A DNA stretch of 64,000 nt, taken from Bacteroidota bacterium (GTDB lineage Bacteria > Bacteroidota > Bacteroidia > Sphingobacteriales > Sphingobacteriaceae). Positions 28,728 through 38,783 of this stretch are shown here, piece after piece. Under the pieces are notes generated by a model. That model saw nothing but the letters and a program-made list of their open reading frames with translations. It made no database searches and was not told the DNA's origin. How positions within the stretch are numbered: the first letter of the stretch is position 1; every line of letters begins with the position of its first letter. The stretch lies in assembly GCA_018828585.1 (NCBI GenBank), contig JAHJVW010000023.1, forward strand, positions 1-64,000, in the 5' to 3' direction. Both the position numbers and the translations under genes were made by a program.

Positions 28728-30551
28728 ATGGCGAGAAACGGATTAAACAGCAGCTCTAAACCTGCTGAGGACTTTACCAAATCAAAAATCAATAAAGAAA
28801 ATCTTCAAAAGATAAAAGGACTTTTAAAATACTTAAGACCTTATAAGACAAAGTTTTTGACAGGAATGGTTTTCTTATTGCTATCAAGTATTGTTGGTTT
28901 ATCCTTTCCCGCTATTATACAAGTAATGGTTGATGTTGCTGTAAACAAAGCCCCAAAATATGGCCTTCCAAATTCTATAAATACAATTGGCCTGATCGCT
29001 TTTATTTTATTATTTTTTCAGTCTTTTGTTTCTTTTTTTAGAATTAGGTTATTTGTTGAAGTGGCTGAAAAATCTTTGGCAGATATTAGAAGAGATACCT
29101 ACTTTAAGATGATTACTTTACCCATGAACTTCTTTGCAAACAGAAGAGTTGGAGAGTTGAATAGTAGAATTTCTTCTGATTTATCACAAATACAAGATAC
29201 CTTGACGACCACTTTAGCAGAGATGATTAGGCAGATTATTTTACTAGTTGGTGGAATTGTGATTTTAGTTTTAATATCAGGAAAGCTTACGTTATTTTTA
29301 CTTTGCGTTTTACCTATTGTTGTTGTTGCTGGGGTATTTTTTGGAAAGGCACTAAGAAAAGTATCTAGAAATGCACAGGATAAACTTGCTGAATCTAACA
29401 CTATTGTGGAGGAGACTTTGCAAGGAATTTCAAATGTAAAAGCTTTTGTAAATGAGGCTTTTGAAGTGAAAAGATATGATAAAAGTTTAAGAGAGGTAGT
29501 GCAAATAGCATTAAAAGGAGCAAACTATCGTGGCGCATTTGCATCATTCATCGTATTCTGCTTATTTGGCGCTATCATGGGTGTGCTTTGGTACGGGACA
29601 TCTTTAGTACAAAACGGAGATTTATCAGTTGGAGATCTCTTAGGTTATGTTTTCTATTCCTTTTTTGTAGGTGCCGCAATGGGGAGTTTCCCCGAATTAT
29701 ATGCAAATGTGCAAAAAGCGATTGGCGCATCAGAGAGGGTTTTAGAAATTCTGGCTGAAGAGAATGAAGCTATTTCAATACATGAGACCAATCACCAAAT
29801 TAAAAAAGTAATAAAAGGTGATTTAACTTTTAATGATACGCATTTTTATTATCCATCAAGGAAAGATATTCAGGTTTTAGACGGCGTAAGTTTTACTGCA
29901 AAAGCGGGAGAAAAAGTAGCTATCGTTGGCCCTTCTGGTGCAGGAAAATCAACTATTGCAAGTTTGATTTTACAATTTTATTATCTCCAAAATGGAGAAA
30001 TTCTATTTGATAATCAGCCTGCAAAATCATTTGACTTAACAGACATTAGAAATCAAGTAGCAATAGTTCCACAGGATGTACTTTTATTTGGTGGAACAAT
30101 CAAAGAAAACATTGCTTATGGCAAATTAACTGCAAGCGATGAAGAAATTGAATTAGCTGCTAAAAGGGCAAATGCGCATCAATTTATCACAGGTTTTCCT
30201 GAGTCTTATGAAACCGTTGTTGGCGAAAGAGGAGTAAAATTATCAGGCGGACAAAGACAACGAATTGCAATTGCAAGAGCTCTTTTAAAAGATCCAGCAA
30301 TTCTGATTTTAGATGAAGCGACTTCATCTTTAGATTCAGAATCAGAAAGATTAGTTCAGGAAGCTTTAGAAGTTTTGATGAAAGGAAGAACTTCAATTAT
30401 CATTGCTCACAGATTATCTACTATTAGAGAGGCTGATAAAATTATTGTTTTAGATAAAGGTAAAATTGTAGAAAGTGGAAACCATCAAGAACTTTTATTG
30501 GTTGAAGATGGTTTGTACAAGCACTTAAGTGCTTTACAATTTGAAATATAA
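28728..30551 (+). CDS. ABC transporter, fused permease/ATPase half-exporter (MsbA/lipid or drug type)
   Basis: 607 residues. Six transmembrane segments (about 45-320) are followed by a nucleotide-binding domain: Walker A GPSGAGKST (401-409), a Q-loop in VPQDVLLFGG, signature LSGGQRQR, Walker B AILILDEATSSLD, H-loop IIIAHRLST. It works as a homodimer exporting lipids, drugs or peptides; the substrate is unknown. The beta-CASP gene starts 12 bp downstream, so the two may share a transcript. There is 74 bp between it and the coiled-coil gene. Confidence 0.95.
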   Translation: MARNGLNSSSKPAEDFTKSKINKENLQKIKGLLKYLRPYKTKFLTGMVFLLLSSIVGLSFPAIIQVMVDVAVNKAPKYGLPNSINTIGLIAFILLFFQSFVSFFRIRLFVEVAEKSLADIRRDTYFKMITLPMNFFANRRVGELNSRISSDLSQIQDTLTTTLAEMIRQIILLVGGIVILVLISGKLTLFLLCVLPIVVVAGVFFGKALRKVSRNAQDKLAESNTIVEETLQGISNVKAFVNEAFEVKRYDKSLREVVQIALKGANYRGAFASFIVFCLFGAIMGVLWYGTSLVQNGDLSVGDLLGYVFYSFFVGAAMGSFPELYANVQKAIGASERVLEILAEENEAISIHETNHQIKKVIKGDLTFNDTHFYYPSRKDIQVLDGVSFTAKAGEKVAIVGPSGAGKSTIASLILQFYYLQNGEILFDNQPAKSFDLTDIRNQVAIVPQDVLLFGGTIKENIAYGKLTASDEEIELAAKRANAHQFITGFPESYETVVGERGVKLSGGQRQRIAIARALLKDPAILILDEATSSLDSESERLVQEALEVLMKGRTSIIIAHRLSTIREADKIIVLDKGKIVESGNHQELLLVEDGLYKHLSALQFEI

Positions 30552-30563
30552 CCACATTTATTA

Positions 30564-31973
30564 ATGAAATTAACCGTTTGGGGTGCTGCTGAGCAAGTTA
30601 CTGGCAGTATGCACTTATTGGAAGTTGGGGATTTTAAGATATTAATTGATTGCGGATTAAATTATGAAGGCGGTGTTGACTTATCGGAAAATGAACTATT
30701 TCCTTTCCATCCCTTTGACATAAATTTAGTCGTTTTGACCCATGCTCACATAGATCATAGTGGAAATTTGCCCACGCTGGTAAAGGCAGGCTTTGAAGGT
30801 CAGGTTTTATGTACCTATCCTACTGCAGACTTAACTCAGCTTTTACTTTCAGATTCTGTAAATATCTTCTTAAGAAAACAAGAAAAAAGTAGAGGAAGAA
30901 AGAAGTTTAACAGGCGTAAACAACAGCAACATTTCACATCCAATCATCCACTTTATTTGCATAAACATGTAAATGATACAGCAGATAGAATTGTTCCTAT
31001 TGCCTATCAAAAGCCGTTTAAGATTAATGATCAGATTACTCTCTTCCTAACTCCAACTGGTCATTTATTAGGTGCAGCTGCAGCTCATTTTACGATTAAA
31101 GAAGATGGCGAAATCAAAACCATTGCATTTACTGGTGATATCGGTAGAAAAAATTATCCGGTTTTAAATGATCCAGAATACTTGCCAGAAACGCAATATT
31201 TAGTTTGTGAGTCAACTTATGGTGGAAGATTTCATGACCGAGAAAGTAATCTAAAAGACACCTTAATTAAAGCGATAAAGGAGGCATGTATTGATCAACC
31301 AGGTCGTTTAATTATCCCTGCTTTTAGTGTAGGAAGAACGCAATCGTTGGTTTTTTCTTTAAACAAAATATTCTCTGACGGAGATTTGCCTCCTATCCCA
31401 GTTTTTGTAGATAGCCCAATGGCTACGATGGCTACTGATATTTACAGAAAGCATCACCAATACGTAAGTGAAGAATCTCGCGAGTTTTATCAAAAAAATG
31501 GTGACGAATTTGAATTTGAAAACCTGAGTTATGTTAAAGAACTTAAAGAAAGCAAAGAAATTTCTGATCACTTCGAGCCTTGTATTATCATTTCATCTGC
31601 AGGAATGTTAGAAGGTGGAAGAATTCAGGATCATTTGTATCATAACATCCAAAATTTTTATGCGACTATCTTCTTTATTGGTTATTGCGCAAAAGGCACT
31701 TTAGGTCATCGGTTATTAAGAGGCGATTCAGTGGTGAATCTCAAAGGGCGGGAGCTCTCTGTATTTGCAAGCATCAAAAAAACTGATTTATTAAGTGGTC
31801 ATGGGGATCATCAGGATTTGGTAGAATATATATCACAAATCCCAAAAAGAAGCCTGAGACAGGTTTTTTTAGTACATGGTGAGGCTGAAAGTATGAACGC
31901 TTTAAAAATTAGCTTAGAAGAGAAAAATTATCAAGTTGTGATTCCCAAAAAGGGTTTGGTTTTTGAGTTGTAA
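30564..31973 (+). CDS. Metallo-beta-lactamase/beta-CASP RNA-processing exonuclease (YsiA/CPSF73-like)
   Basis: 469 residues. The N-terminal start TVWGAAEQVTGSMHLLEV is typical of bacterial CPSF73 homologues. The zinc motif is THAHIDHSGNLP (HAHIDH at 60-65). Further MBL ligands are PTGHLLGAAAAHF and FTGDIGRK. The beta-CASP insert runs from about 210 to 380 (YGGRFHD, IPAFSVGRTQSLVF, SSAGMLEGGR). The end SGHGDHQDL and VHGEAE completes the fold. It probably acts as an endo- or 5' exoribonuclease. It is followed by a 47-residue conserved-looking gene seven bases later. Confidence 0.92.
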   Translation: MKLTVWGAAEQVTGSMHLLEVGDFKILIDCGLNYEGGVDLSENELFPFHPFDINLVVLTHAHIDHSGNLPTLVKAGFEGQVLCTYPTADLTQLLLSDSVNIFLRKQEKSRGRKKFNRRKQQQHFTSNHPLYLHKHVNDTADRIVPIAYQKPFKINDQITLFLTPTGHLLGAAAAHFTIKEDGEIKTIAFTGDIGRKNYPVLNDPEYLPETQYLVCESTYGGRFHDRESNLKDTLIKAIKEACIDQPGRLIIPAFSVGRTQSLVFSLNKIFSDGDLPPIPVFVDSPMATMATDIYRKHHQYVSEESREFYQKNGDEFEFENLSYVKELKESKEISDHFEPCIIISSAGMLEGGRIQDHLYHNIQNFYATIFFIGYCAKGTLGHRLLRGDSVVNLKGRELSVFASIKKTDLLSGHGDHQDLVEYISQIPKRSLRQVFLVHGEAESMNALKISLEEKNYQVVIPKKGLVFEL

Positions 31974-31979
31974 AATTCG

Positions 31980-32123
31980 ATGAAATCATTTTATAAAATA
32001 TTGAATAGATTAAATAAGCGTATTCTGCCCAGTTTATACCAAAAAGATCCCTCCAAACTGAGTAAACTGGATCAAGCATTAACAGGGTATAGGTTTTGGG
32101 TTTTGTTAAAATCGTTAGATTAA
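31980..32123 (+). CDS. Small basic protein of 47 residues, often conserved in Bacteroidota
   Basis: ATG 31980 to TAA 32121-32123, too short for most gene lists. The product has 9 Lys and is strongly basic: KILNRLNKRILPSLYQK at the N-terminus, then KLSKLDQALTGYRFWVL. From memory, similar short proteins of the pattern LNK.ILPSY..KDL.K..K.Q.A..GYR..V occur widely in Bacteroidota and are sometimes mislabelled SsrA-binding protein. It starts seven bases after the nuclease gene, so co-transcription is likely, and it overlaps the convergent DUF1015 stop by a few bases. Function unknown. Confidence 0.65.
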   Translation: MKSFYKILNRLNKRILPSLYQKDPSKLSKLDQALTGYRFWVLLKSLD

Positions 32124-33352
32124 TTAATTTGATGTGTAATTAATCCCGCTAAAAACTTAGGCTCAAACCAAGTAGATTTTGGCGGCATTATTTCACCCAT
32201 ATCTGCAATTTTTATAAGCTCAGCAACTGAAATTGGAAAAAGCAAAAAGCCCATATCAAAAACACCTTCATCTACTTTTTTGATGTAGGTTGGTAAGTCT
32301 ACAACACCACCTACAAATTGCAACCTCTGATCTTCTCTTGGATTATCAATTTGAAATAAAGGACCTAGAATTTTCTCCTGAATGATGCTCACATCTAAAT
32401 CGGCCAAGACATCATTTTTAAGATGATTAATTAAATTAATCTGATAAGCTTTATGCTGGATATATAAACCTACAAAATGAGGTCGAGTAGGAATAAGGTC
32501 TTTCACATCTATTTCAGTTAGCTCAAATTCTTTTCTTATAGATGCGATAATATCATTAGAATTTTGGCGCTCTGTTAGTTTTACAAACCTATGAAAAGGC
32601 AAAATCGAAAGCTGATTAGCGCTTATATAAACTGACGAAAAAAAGTTATAATCTTCTGTTCCTTTGTGTTTTAGATTTAACTTTCTCCGCTCTATCCCAT
32701 AAGTGGATGCTGCTGCAGCTCGATGATGTCCATCAGCGATATAAGTGTCGGGCATTTCTTTAAAAATTTGTGTGATTTCATTTACTTTACCTAGATCAGA
32801 AACTCTCCAAACCTGATGATCTGTTCCATCTAAAGAGATTTTTATAGCCGAATCTTTATTTATTTCATTTTTAATAATCGCTTCCAGTTTTTGATTCTCT
32901 GGATAAGTGATTAAAACTGGGTTAGCATCAATTCCTGTTTGTTGTAAATATTCTATTAATCCTTTTTCCCGCTCTGCTCGAGTTAGCTCATGTTTTTTTA
33001 TTTTGTTATTGATGTAGTCGTCTATCGAAGAAGCAGTCCAAATACCTGTATAAGAATGTTGGCTATTTTCTTGTCTATAAATGTAAATATTAGCCGTATC
33101 ATCCTTTATGAGGATATTTTTTTGGATAAAATCGTCAAAGTTCTCTGCTATTTTTTGAAACGTAATTTCGGTTTTAGAACCCCGCAAATAATGATTCTCA
33201 ATTTTAGGCACCAATAAATGCACAAAGCTTTCGGGGTTAATACTTCGTATTTCTTTTGCAGATTCTAGCGAAAGATTTTCTAAATGAATGACTAGTTTTT
33301 CTGCCTTAGCTGGATGAGGCAGAATTGCTTTGAATGAGTGTATAATTGGCAT
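32120..33352 (-). CDS. DUF1015 family protein
   Basis: 410 residues, the family's usual length. The defining block is YIADGHHRAAAASTYG (about 205-220), with the earlier FKAILPHP start. DUF1015 proteins are broadly distributed; the function is not known, though a serine-metabolism link is often guessed because the gene lies beside serA and serC, exactly the context here. The spacer to serA contains a terminator, so they are separate transcripts. Confidence 0.92.
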   Translation of the reverse strand: MPIIHSFKAILPHPAKAEKLVIHLENLSLESAKEIRSINPESFVHLLVPKIENHYLRGSKTEITFQKIAENFDDFIQKNILIKDDTANIYIYRQENSQHSYTGIWTASSIDDYINNKIKKHELTRAEREKGLIEYLQQTGIDANPVLITYPENQKLEAIIKNEINKDSAIKISLDGTDHQVWRVSDLGKVNEITQIFKEMPDTYIADGHHRAAAASTYGIERRKLNLKHKGTEDYNFFSSVYISANQLSILPFHRFVKLTERQNSNDIIASIRKEFELTEIDVKDLIPTRPHFVGLYIQHKAYQINLINHLKNDVLADLDVSIIQEKILGPLFQIDNPREDQRLQFVGGVVDLPTYIKKVDEGVFDMGFLLFPISVAELIKIADMGEIMPPKSTWFEPKFLAGLITHQIN

Positions 33353-33419
33353 AATTAAAATTTAGCCGAAGAGCTAACTTCAAATTTAATTTTTTATTGG
33401 CATATAGCAATAAAAAAGC

Positions 33420-33439
33420 CCTAAAGCTTTCGCTTTAGG
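33420..33439 (-). terminator. Rho-independent terminator of the serC-serA operon
   Basis: The eight-base stem CCTAAAGC / GCTTTAGG with a four-base loop is followed on the minus strand by a run of T (A run at 33412-33417). It lies about 30 bp after the serA stop. Confidence 0.85.
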
Positions 33440-33470
33440 ACCGAATTAGTTTGTTGCGTATAAGCAAATA

Positions 33471-34418
33471 TTAATTTTTTAAATGAGCTATAATCAAATT
33501 AGCAAGCTCTACTCCTATTCGTTCTTGAGCTTCGTTGGTAGAAGCGCCAATATGAGGCGTTAATGAAACTTTTGGATGTTGCAATAAATCGGTTCTAGGT
33601 TTGGGTTCGTTGTCAAAAACATCTAACCCGGCAAAAGAAACTTTACCACTATCTAAGGCGGCAATTAAAGCATCCTCATCAATGGTTCCCCCTCTTGAGC
33701 AATTTACTACGCCAACCCCATTTTTAACTTTCTCAAATTCCTCAACTCCTAAGACTGGTTTTTCGGTAAAAGGAATGTGTAAACTGATGAAATCAGATTT
33801 TGTTAAAAGTTCATCCATGTCTACTTTTTTAACAGGGACGTTTACTTTAACACCGCCAGAAAGTTCTAAAGGTAATGTTGCTGGAATATCATATAAATCA
33901 AATGCTAAAACATTCATTCCTAAACCTAAGGCTATTTTAGCTGTCTCTTTTCCAATTCTTCCGAAACCAATAATTCCGATAGTTTTACCTCTTAATTCAA
34001 CGCCTTTAGCATAAGTTTTTTTAAGGTCGTTGAATTTTGTATTTCCTTCAACCGGCATTTTACGATTAGCATCATAAACAAAACGAACACCGTTAAAAAG
34101 ATGCGTAAAAACCAATTCAGCAACAGATAAAGATGAAGAAGCAGGTGTGTTTTCTACTGCGACACCTTTACTTTTTGCGTATTCAACATCAATATTATCC
34201 ATTCCTACTCCACCTCTTCCAATAATTTTTAAATTTGGGCAAGCATCTATCAAGTCTTTTCTTACTTTGGTGGCACTTCTAACTGTAATTCCATCATAAG
34301 CGTTAAGCTTCGCAGCTAATTCTTCTTGTGGAATGTTATTGGTATCTACTTCTATCCCGGCATCTTCCAATAGCTTTTTTCCTATCGGATCGATTCCGTC
34401 ATTTGCTAAAATTTTCAT
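33471..34418 (-). CDS. serA: D-3-phosphoglycerate dehydrogenase
   Basis: 315 residues, the short form without ACT or intervening domains. The NAD fingerprint GIIGFGRIGKETAK lies in the centre; the catalytic set is Arg (CSRGGTIDEDALI), Glu (NEPKPRTD region) and His (LTPHIGAST). It oxidises 3-phosphoglycerate to 3-phosphohydroxypyruvate, the first step of serine synthesis. It lies about 36 bp downstream of serC on the same strand. Lacking ACT domains, it is unlikely to be serine-inhibited in the E. coli manner. Confidence 0.94.
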   Translation of the reverse strand: MKILANDGIDPIGKKLLEDAGIEVDTNNIPQEELAAKLNAYDGITVRSATKVRKDLIDACPNLKIIGRGGVGMDNIDVEYAKSKGVAVENTPASSSLSVAELVFTHLFNGVRFVYDANRKMPVEGNTKFNDLKKTYAKGVELRGKTIGIIGFGRIGKETAKIALGLGMNVLAFDLYDIPATLPLELSGGVKVNVPVKKVDMDELLTKSDFISLHIPFTEKPVLGVEEFEKVKNGVGVVNCSRGGTIDEDALIAALDSGKVSFAGLDVFDNEPKPRTDLLQHPKVSLTPHIGASTNEAQERIGVELANLIIAHLKN

Positions 34419-34454
34419 TATTGCTTTTATTTTTTGAGTTGTTTGATTTCTATT

Positions 34455-35522
34455 TTAGGCGTTCTTTTCGGCAAATTCTTGCATTGCTTCTACTAAAACA
34501 TGTACACTGGTAATTGGAAGCGCATTGTATAATGATGCTCTGAAACCACCTGAACTTCTGTGGCCTTTAATTCCAATACAACCTTTTTCTTCTGCATATT
34601 TCAAGAAAGGCTTTTCTAATTCTGGATTTTCCATCACGAAACAAACACTCATGTTTGAACGATCTTCAACAGCAGTTGATCCTTTAAATAATGGATTTCT
34701 ATCAATCTCAGTATATAAGGCTTTCGCTTTAGCAATATTCTCCTTACCAATTTCAGCTACACCACCTTTTGATTTTAACCATCTTAAATTCAGCATAGAA
34801 ACGAAAACAGAAAAAACTGGAGGTGTATTGTACATAGATTCAGCTTCTATTTGTTTTTGATAATCTAACATTGATGGAATTGCTCTTCCGGTTTTGCCTA
34901 AGATGGAATCTTTCACAATCACCAAAGTTGCACCAGCAGGGCCGATATTCTTTTGCGCTCCAGCATAAATTAAATCGAAATCGGCAACGTTGATTTCTTT
35001 ACTAAAAATATCAGAAGACATGTCACAAACTAAGGGCGCATTTACTTTGGGGAAAGAATGAAATTCGGTTCCGAAAATCGTATTGTTTGAGGTGAAGTGA
35101 AAATATTCACTATCCGCTGCAACTTGATATTCTTTAGGAATATAACTGTAATTTTTATCTTTTGAAGATGCCACTACCTCTACTTCACCAAATAATTTAG
35201 CTTCGGCAACAGCCTTTTTTGACCATACACCTGTATCTAAATAACTTGCTTTTTTACCTTCAGCTAAAAGATTCATCGCCACCATGGTAAATTGCAAACT
35301 AGCACCACCTTGTAAGAAAATTACCGAGTAACCTTCTGGCACATTTAACAATTCTTTCACTAAACTGATGGCTTCGTCCATCACGGCAACAAACTCAGGC
35401 GCTCTGTGCGAAATCTCCAAAATGGATAATCCGGTATCGTTAAAATTTAATACTCCCTGAGAGGCTTGTTTAAATACTTCTTGTGGTAAAATGCAAGGAC
35501 CTGCACCAAAATTATGTTTCAT
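34455..35522 (-). CDS. serC: Phosphoserine aminotransferase
   Basis: 355 residues, class V aminotransferase. The start HNFGAGPCILPQEV is diagnostic for SerC. The PLP lysine lies in YAGAQKNIGPAGATL, and the C-terminal GHRSSGGFRASLYNALP holds the phosphate-binding Arg. It converts phosphohydroxypyruvate and glutamate to phosphoserine and 2-oxoglutarate. It heads the serC-serA operon. Confidence 0.97.
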   Translation of the reverse strand: MKHNFGAGPCILPQEVFKQASQGVLNFNDTGLSILEISHRAPEFVAVMDEAISLVKELLNVPEGYSVIFLQGGASLQFTMVAMNLLAEGKKASYLDTGVWSKKAVAEAKLFGEVEVVASSKDKNYSYIPKEYQVAADSEYFHFTSNNTIFGTEFHSFPKVNAPLVCDMSSDIFSKEINVADFDLIYAGAQKNIGPAGATLVIVKDSILGKTGRAIPSMLDYQKQIEAESMYNTPPVFSVFVSMLNLRWLKSKGGVAEIGKENIAKAKALYTEIDRNPLFKGSTAVEDRSNMSVCFVMENPELEKPFLKYAEEKGCIGIKGHRSSGGFRASLYNALPITSVHVLVEAMQEFAEKNA

Positions 35523-35583
35523 TTATGTGGTTTTTTATGATGATTCAAATTTATGATAATCTTATTGGATACCTATTTTTTAT

Positions 35584-38001
35584 TTAAAATTTACTAATCA
35601 ACCTTAGGTTTAATTGTCTTGATGTTAAATAATTTGGAATGGCAAACTGAAAATTATTTACATCAGTAATCCATAAATAAGAAACCGTATTGTTAATATT
35701 TAAAACGTTAAAAACTTCGGCATAAACAATAAAAGATTTACAGAATTTTTTTAACAGCTTAGGCTGATGTGTACTTTCAGGATCCAAAAAATCCTTGGAG
35801 AACCCAATATCCAAACGCTTATAAGCTGGTATATGAAAAGTCTGCTGATAACGCTCTACCCCTGGAGGACCGATTGGCAACCGTGAACCATATAGTAAGT
35901 TCAAGTGAACTTTATAGGTCGGGCTGTTAAATAATTTATCTTGAAAAAAAGCTGAAAAATTTAATCTTTGATCAGTTGGTCTTTTGATATACCTTGGATA
36001 AATTGTCGTTGTGTTTCCTTGATCATCTTTTTGGATATAAGAATCGCCATCAATGTCTTCGGCAGTTTTCATGATAGATAAACGGAAAGAAGATTCTAAA
36101 TCTTTCACAAACTCGCCATTTATTCTTAAATCTAAACCAGTAGCATACCCTTTAGATTGTTGGTTTGCATAATATCTGATTTTAAGGTTTTCGATATCGT
36201 AAGGTGTAAGATGATATAAGTATTTGTAATAAGCTTCTGCCGTAAACTTTAAAGTGGTGCCTAAACCTTTAAAATTATCATCCATAGAAAGCGCCAAGTG
36301 AACCGACTTTTGAGATTTAATATCCCGATTTAAAGTTCCATCAAAGTTCCTTTCTTCGCGATAAAAAGGCGGTTGCGAATAAATACCAGTTGCAAATCGA
36401 TAGATGATGTCTTTTTTGAAATCAGGATGAAAAGTCACAATCGCTCTTGGACTCACTAAAAACTCTTTGGTGAAATCATTATAATTAAACCTCACCCCGC
36501 CTGTAAAAGAGATCCGCTCATTAATATCTGTTGTATTTTGGGCATAAGCCGAATAACGCAAAGTGTTTACAGCGTTTGCCGCTTCGTACGATTCGGTCAA
36601 TTTAAAATCTTGATAAGTATTAGGGATGGTATAACCTGCCGAGTCTATCAGTTTAAATTCTTTGAGTTGATCGGCTATTTTATCGTATTGAAACCTTATA
36701 CCTGTTTCCCAATAAGATTTTTTAGTATTAAAATTCAACTTTAAATCGCTAGCATAAATATCAGCATTCAATTGATTGCGTCCATAATTTTGGAAAGCGC
36801 CAATTCCTCTATTTGCTTTTACTTTCCCGAAATTATTACTGGTAAAATCATTATCTACCTCATCAAAAACATATTGCCCAAGGATATCAAAATTCTCACG
36901 CTCGGTAATAAAGAAAGCAGAGTTAATCCATTTCAAAGTGGTGTTTTTATTGAAGTCTTTTCTTAAGGTTACCGCACCCATCAAATCTTTATACTCGTCT
37001 CGCTCCTGCCCTTGGTAGTTTACACTTAATCTTAAAACCTCATTAAAAGTTCCAAACTCAGTCACACGAGATTGAGGTATCAATCCAAATTCATTAGCGT
37101 TATAAATCCCTAAAAAACTCAAACTTGTTTTATCATTGATTTTCCAATTGAACAATCCTTGAAAATCATTGAACTTCGGATTGTAGCTCCCCACAACAGG
37201 CTGAGAATTTAAAACAGAAGTATTTTTTTTATTACGGTAAGCTAAGGAATAAGAAAACTTTTTTCCTCCAAAAAAAGTAGTTAATGAAGTTCCATTGGTT
37301 CCTACACCTAGAATTACTTTTGACGAATCGCTTGTTTTATAACCCACATCTAAAACAGAGGAAAGCTTATCGCCGTATTTTGCGGCAAAACCACCAGCAG
37401 AAAACTTGACGTTACCCACCAAATCAGGGTTGATTAAACTTAATCCTTCTTGCTGCCCATTTCTCACCAGATAAGGTTTGTAAATCTCTACATCGTTAAT
37501 ATAAATGAGGTTTTCATCAAAATTACCACCGCGAACAGAATATTGAGAACTCAGTTCATTATTGGTAGAAACACCTGGCAATTGTTTCAATATAGATTCA
37601 AAATTTTGAGAAACGTTAGGATTAGAAGAAAGTATTTTTGGGTCAATTTTAATCATTCCCTCATTTCTTGCGACCTGATCTTGAACAATTACTTGCTCTA
37701 GCGCTTGTAAATCACGCTGTAAAGTAATCGAAAGTGGGAAGTCTTTACCCGCTATCAATTTCACTTCTACATTACTAGACAAAAAACCAAGGGAACTAAA
37801 GGAAACTATATAATTTCCAGGTTTTAAATTGATTTCGTATTGACCATATTCGTTACTTAAAACGAAAATTTTAGTGCCTTGTATTTTTACTTTAACATCT
37901 GCTAAAGTCTCTTTCTGATCGTTGTAAATTTTTCCCGATATTTTTTGAGCTTTTAATGTGATGGGAATTAATAAAAGAAAAATAAAGAGCTTTTGAATCA
38001 T
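35584..38001 (-). CDS. TonB-dependent outer-membrane receptor with carboxypeptidase-regulatory-like domain
   Basis: 805 residues. The signal peptide is MIQKLFIFLLLIPITLKAQ. A CarboxypepD_reg-like domain lies at about 20-95 (ISGKIYNDQKETLADVKV, ISFSSLGF-type). The plug (about 110-230) contains LKQLPGVSTNNELSSQYSVR, RGGNFDENLIYINDVEIY. A 22-strand barrel follows, ending in LRLISKF. There is no adjacent SusD-like gene, so it is more probably a siderophore, vitamin or metal receptor than a glycan (SusC) transporter. The gene downstream on the strand is serC, 60 bp away; rpe lies 11 bp upstream. Confidence 0.92.
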   Translation of the reverse strand: MIQKLFIFLLLIPITLKAQKISGKIYNDQKETLADVKVKIQGTKIFVLSNEYGQYEINLKPGNYIVSFSSLGFLSSNVEVKLIAGKDFPLSITLQRDLQALEQVIVQDQVARNEGMIKIDPKILSSNPNVSQNFESILKQLPGVSTNNELSSQYSVRGGNFDENLIYINDVEIYKPYLVRNGQQEGLSLINPDLVGNVKFSAGGFAAKYGDKLSSVLDVGYKTSDSSKVILGVGTNGTSLTTFFGGKKFSYSLAYRNKKNTSVLNSQPVVGSYNPKFNDFQGLFNWKINDKTSLSFLGIYNANEFGLIPQSRVTEFGTFNEVLRLSVNYQGQERDEYKDLMGAVTLRKDFNKNTTLKWINSAFFITERENFDILGQYVFDEVDNDFTSNNFGKVKANRGIGAFQNYGRNQLNADIYASDLKLNFNTKKSYWETGIRFQYDKIADQLKEFKLIDSAGYTIPNTYQDFKLTESYEAANAVNTLRYSAYAQNTTDINERISFTGGVRFNYNDFTKEFLVSPRAIVTFHPDFKKDIIYRFATGIYSQPPFYREERNFDGTLNRDIKSQKSVHLALSMDDNFKGLGTTLKFTAEAYYKYLYHLTPYDIENLKIRYYANQQSKGYATGLDLRINGEFVKDLESSFRLSIMKTAEDIDGDSYIQKDDQGNTTTIYPRYIKRPTDQRLNFSAFFQDKLFNSPTYKVHLNLLYGSRLPIGPPGVERYQQTFHIPAYKRLDIGFSKDFLDPESTHQPKLLKKFCKSFIVYAEVFNVLNINNTVSYLWITDVNNFQFAIPNYLTSRQLNLRLISKF

Positions 38002-38012
38002 GCAGAAGTTAC

Positions 38013-38684
38013 TTATGCATTTAAAAAGTCAGGGGATATATTTTTCAACTCGGCAATAGAATGGGCTTGATCAGTCGAATTAAAAACTGCGTTTCCTGCA
38101 ACCAAAACATTGGCACCTGCTTTTAATAAGGCTAAAGAATTATGAATGCTTACCCCTCCATCAATTTCTATCATCAATTTAGGATTTACCTCGTCTGCCA
38201 TTTTTTTCAATTGATGAATTTTATGATAAGTATGTTCAATAAACTTTTGACCGCCAAATCCGGGGTTAACCGACATGATTAAAACCAAATCTAAATCCTG
38301 AATAATATCTTGTAAAAAAGATACAGGTGTATGGGGATTTAAAGCAACACCGGCTTTACAACCTAACTCTTTAATAGCTTGAATGGTACGATGTAAATGA
38401 GTACAAGCTTCGTAATGTACGGTGATGATATTTGCGCCAACTTCTTTAAATTGTTTCAAGTAACGATCAGGATCTACAATCATTAAATGCACATCTAAAG
38501 GTTTCTTAGCAAAGTTTTTAACTGCCGCAACTACAGGAAATCCGAATGAAATATTTGGAACAAAAACACCGTCCATAATATCAACGTGAATCAAATCAGC
38601 TTCACTTTTATTTAACATTAAGATGTCTTCTTCGAGGTTGGCAAAATTGGCCGATAATATAGATGGGGCAATCAAATGCTTCAT
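38013..38684 (-). CDS. rpe: Ribulose-phosphate 3-epimerase
   Basis: 223 residues, full-length TIM barrel. The start APSILSANFANLEED is diagnostic. Metal and catalytic residues lie in VDIMDGVFVPN (Asp), PLDVHLMIVDP (His), MSVNPGFGGQKF and EIDGGV (Asp). It interconverts ribulose 5-phosphate and xylulose 5-phosphate in the pentose phosphate pathway. It is 11 bp upstream of the TonB receptor gene, so they may share a transcript. Confidence 0.97.
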   Translation of the reverse strand: MKHLIAPSILSANFANLEEDILMLNKSEADLIHVDIMDGVFVPNISFGFPVVAAVKNFAKKPLDVHLMIVDPDRYLKQFKEVGANIITVHYEACTHLHRTIQAIKELGCKAGVALNPHTPVSFLQDIIQDLDLVLIMSVNPGFGGQKFIEHTYHKIHQLKKMADEVNPKLMIEIDGGVSIHNSLALLKAGANVLVAGNAVFNSTDQAHSIAELKNISPDFLNA

Positions 38685-38783
38685 GTTTCAAATATACTAA
38701 ATCTGCTTTCTTTTAAAACTTTATATAAATAAGACTTTAATTTATTTGAATTTGAATATATTTAAGTTGTTCTTTTATAAACT

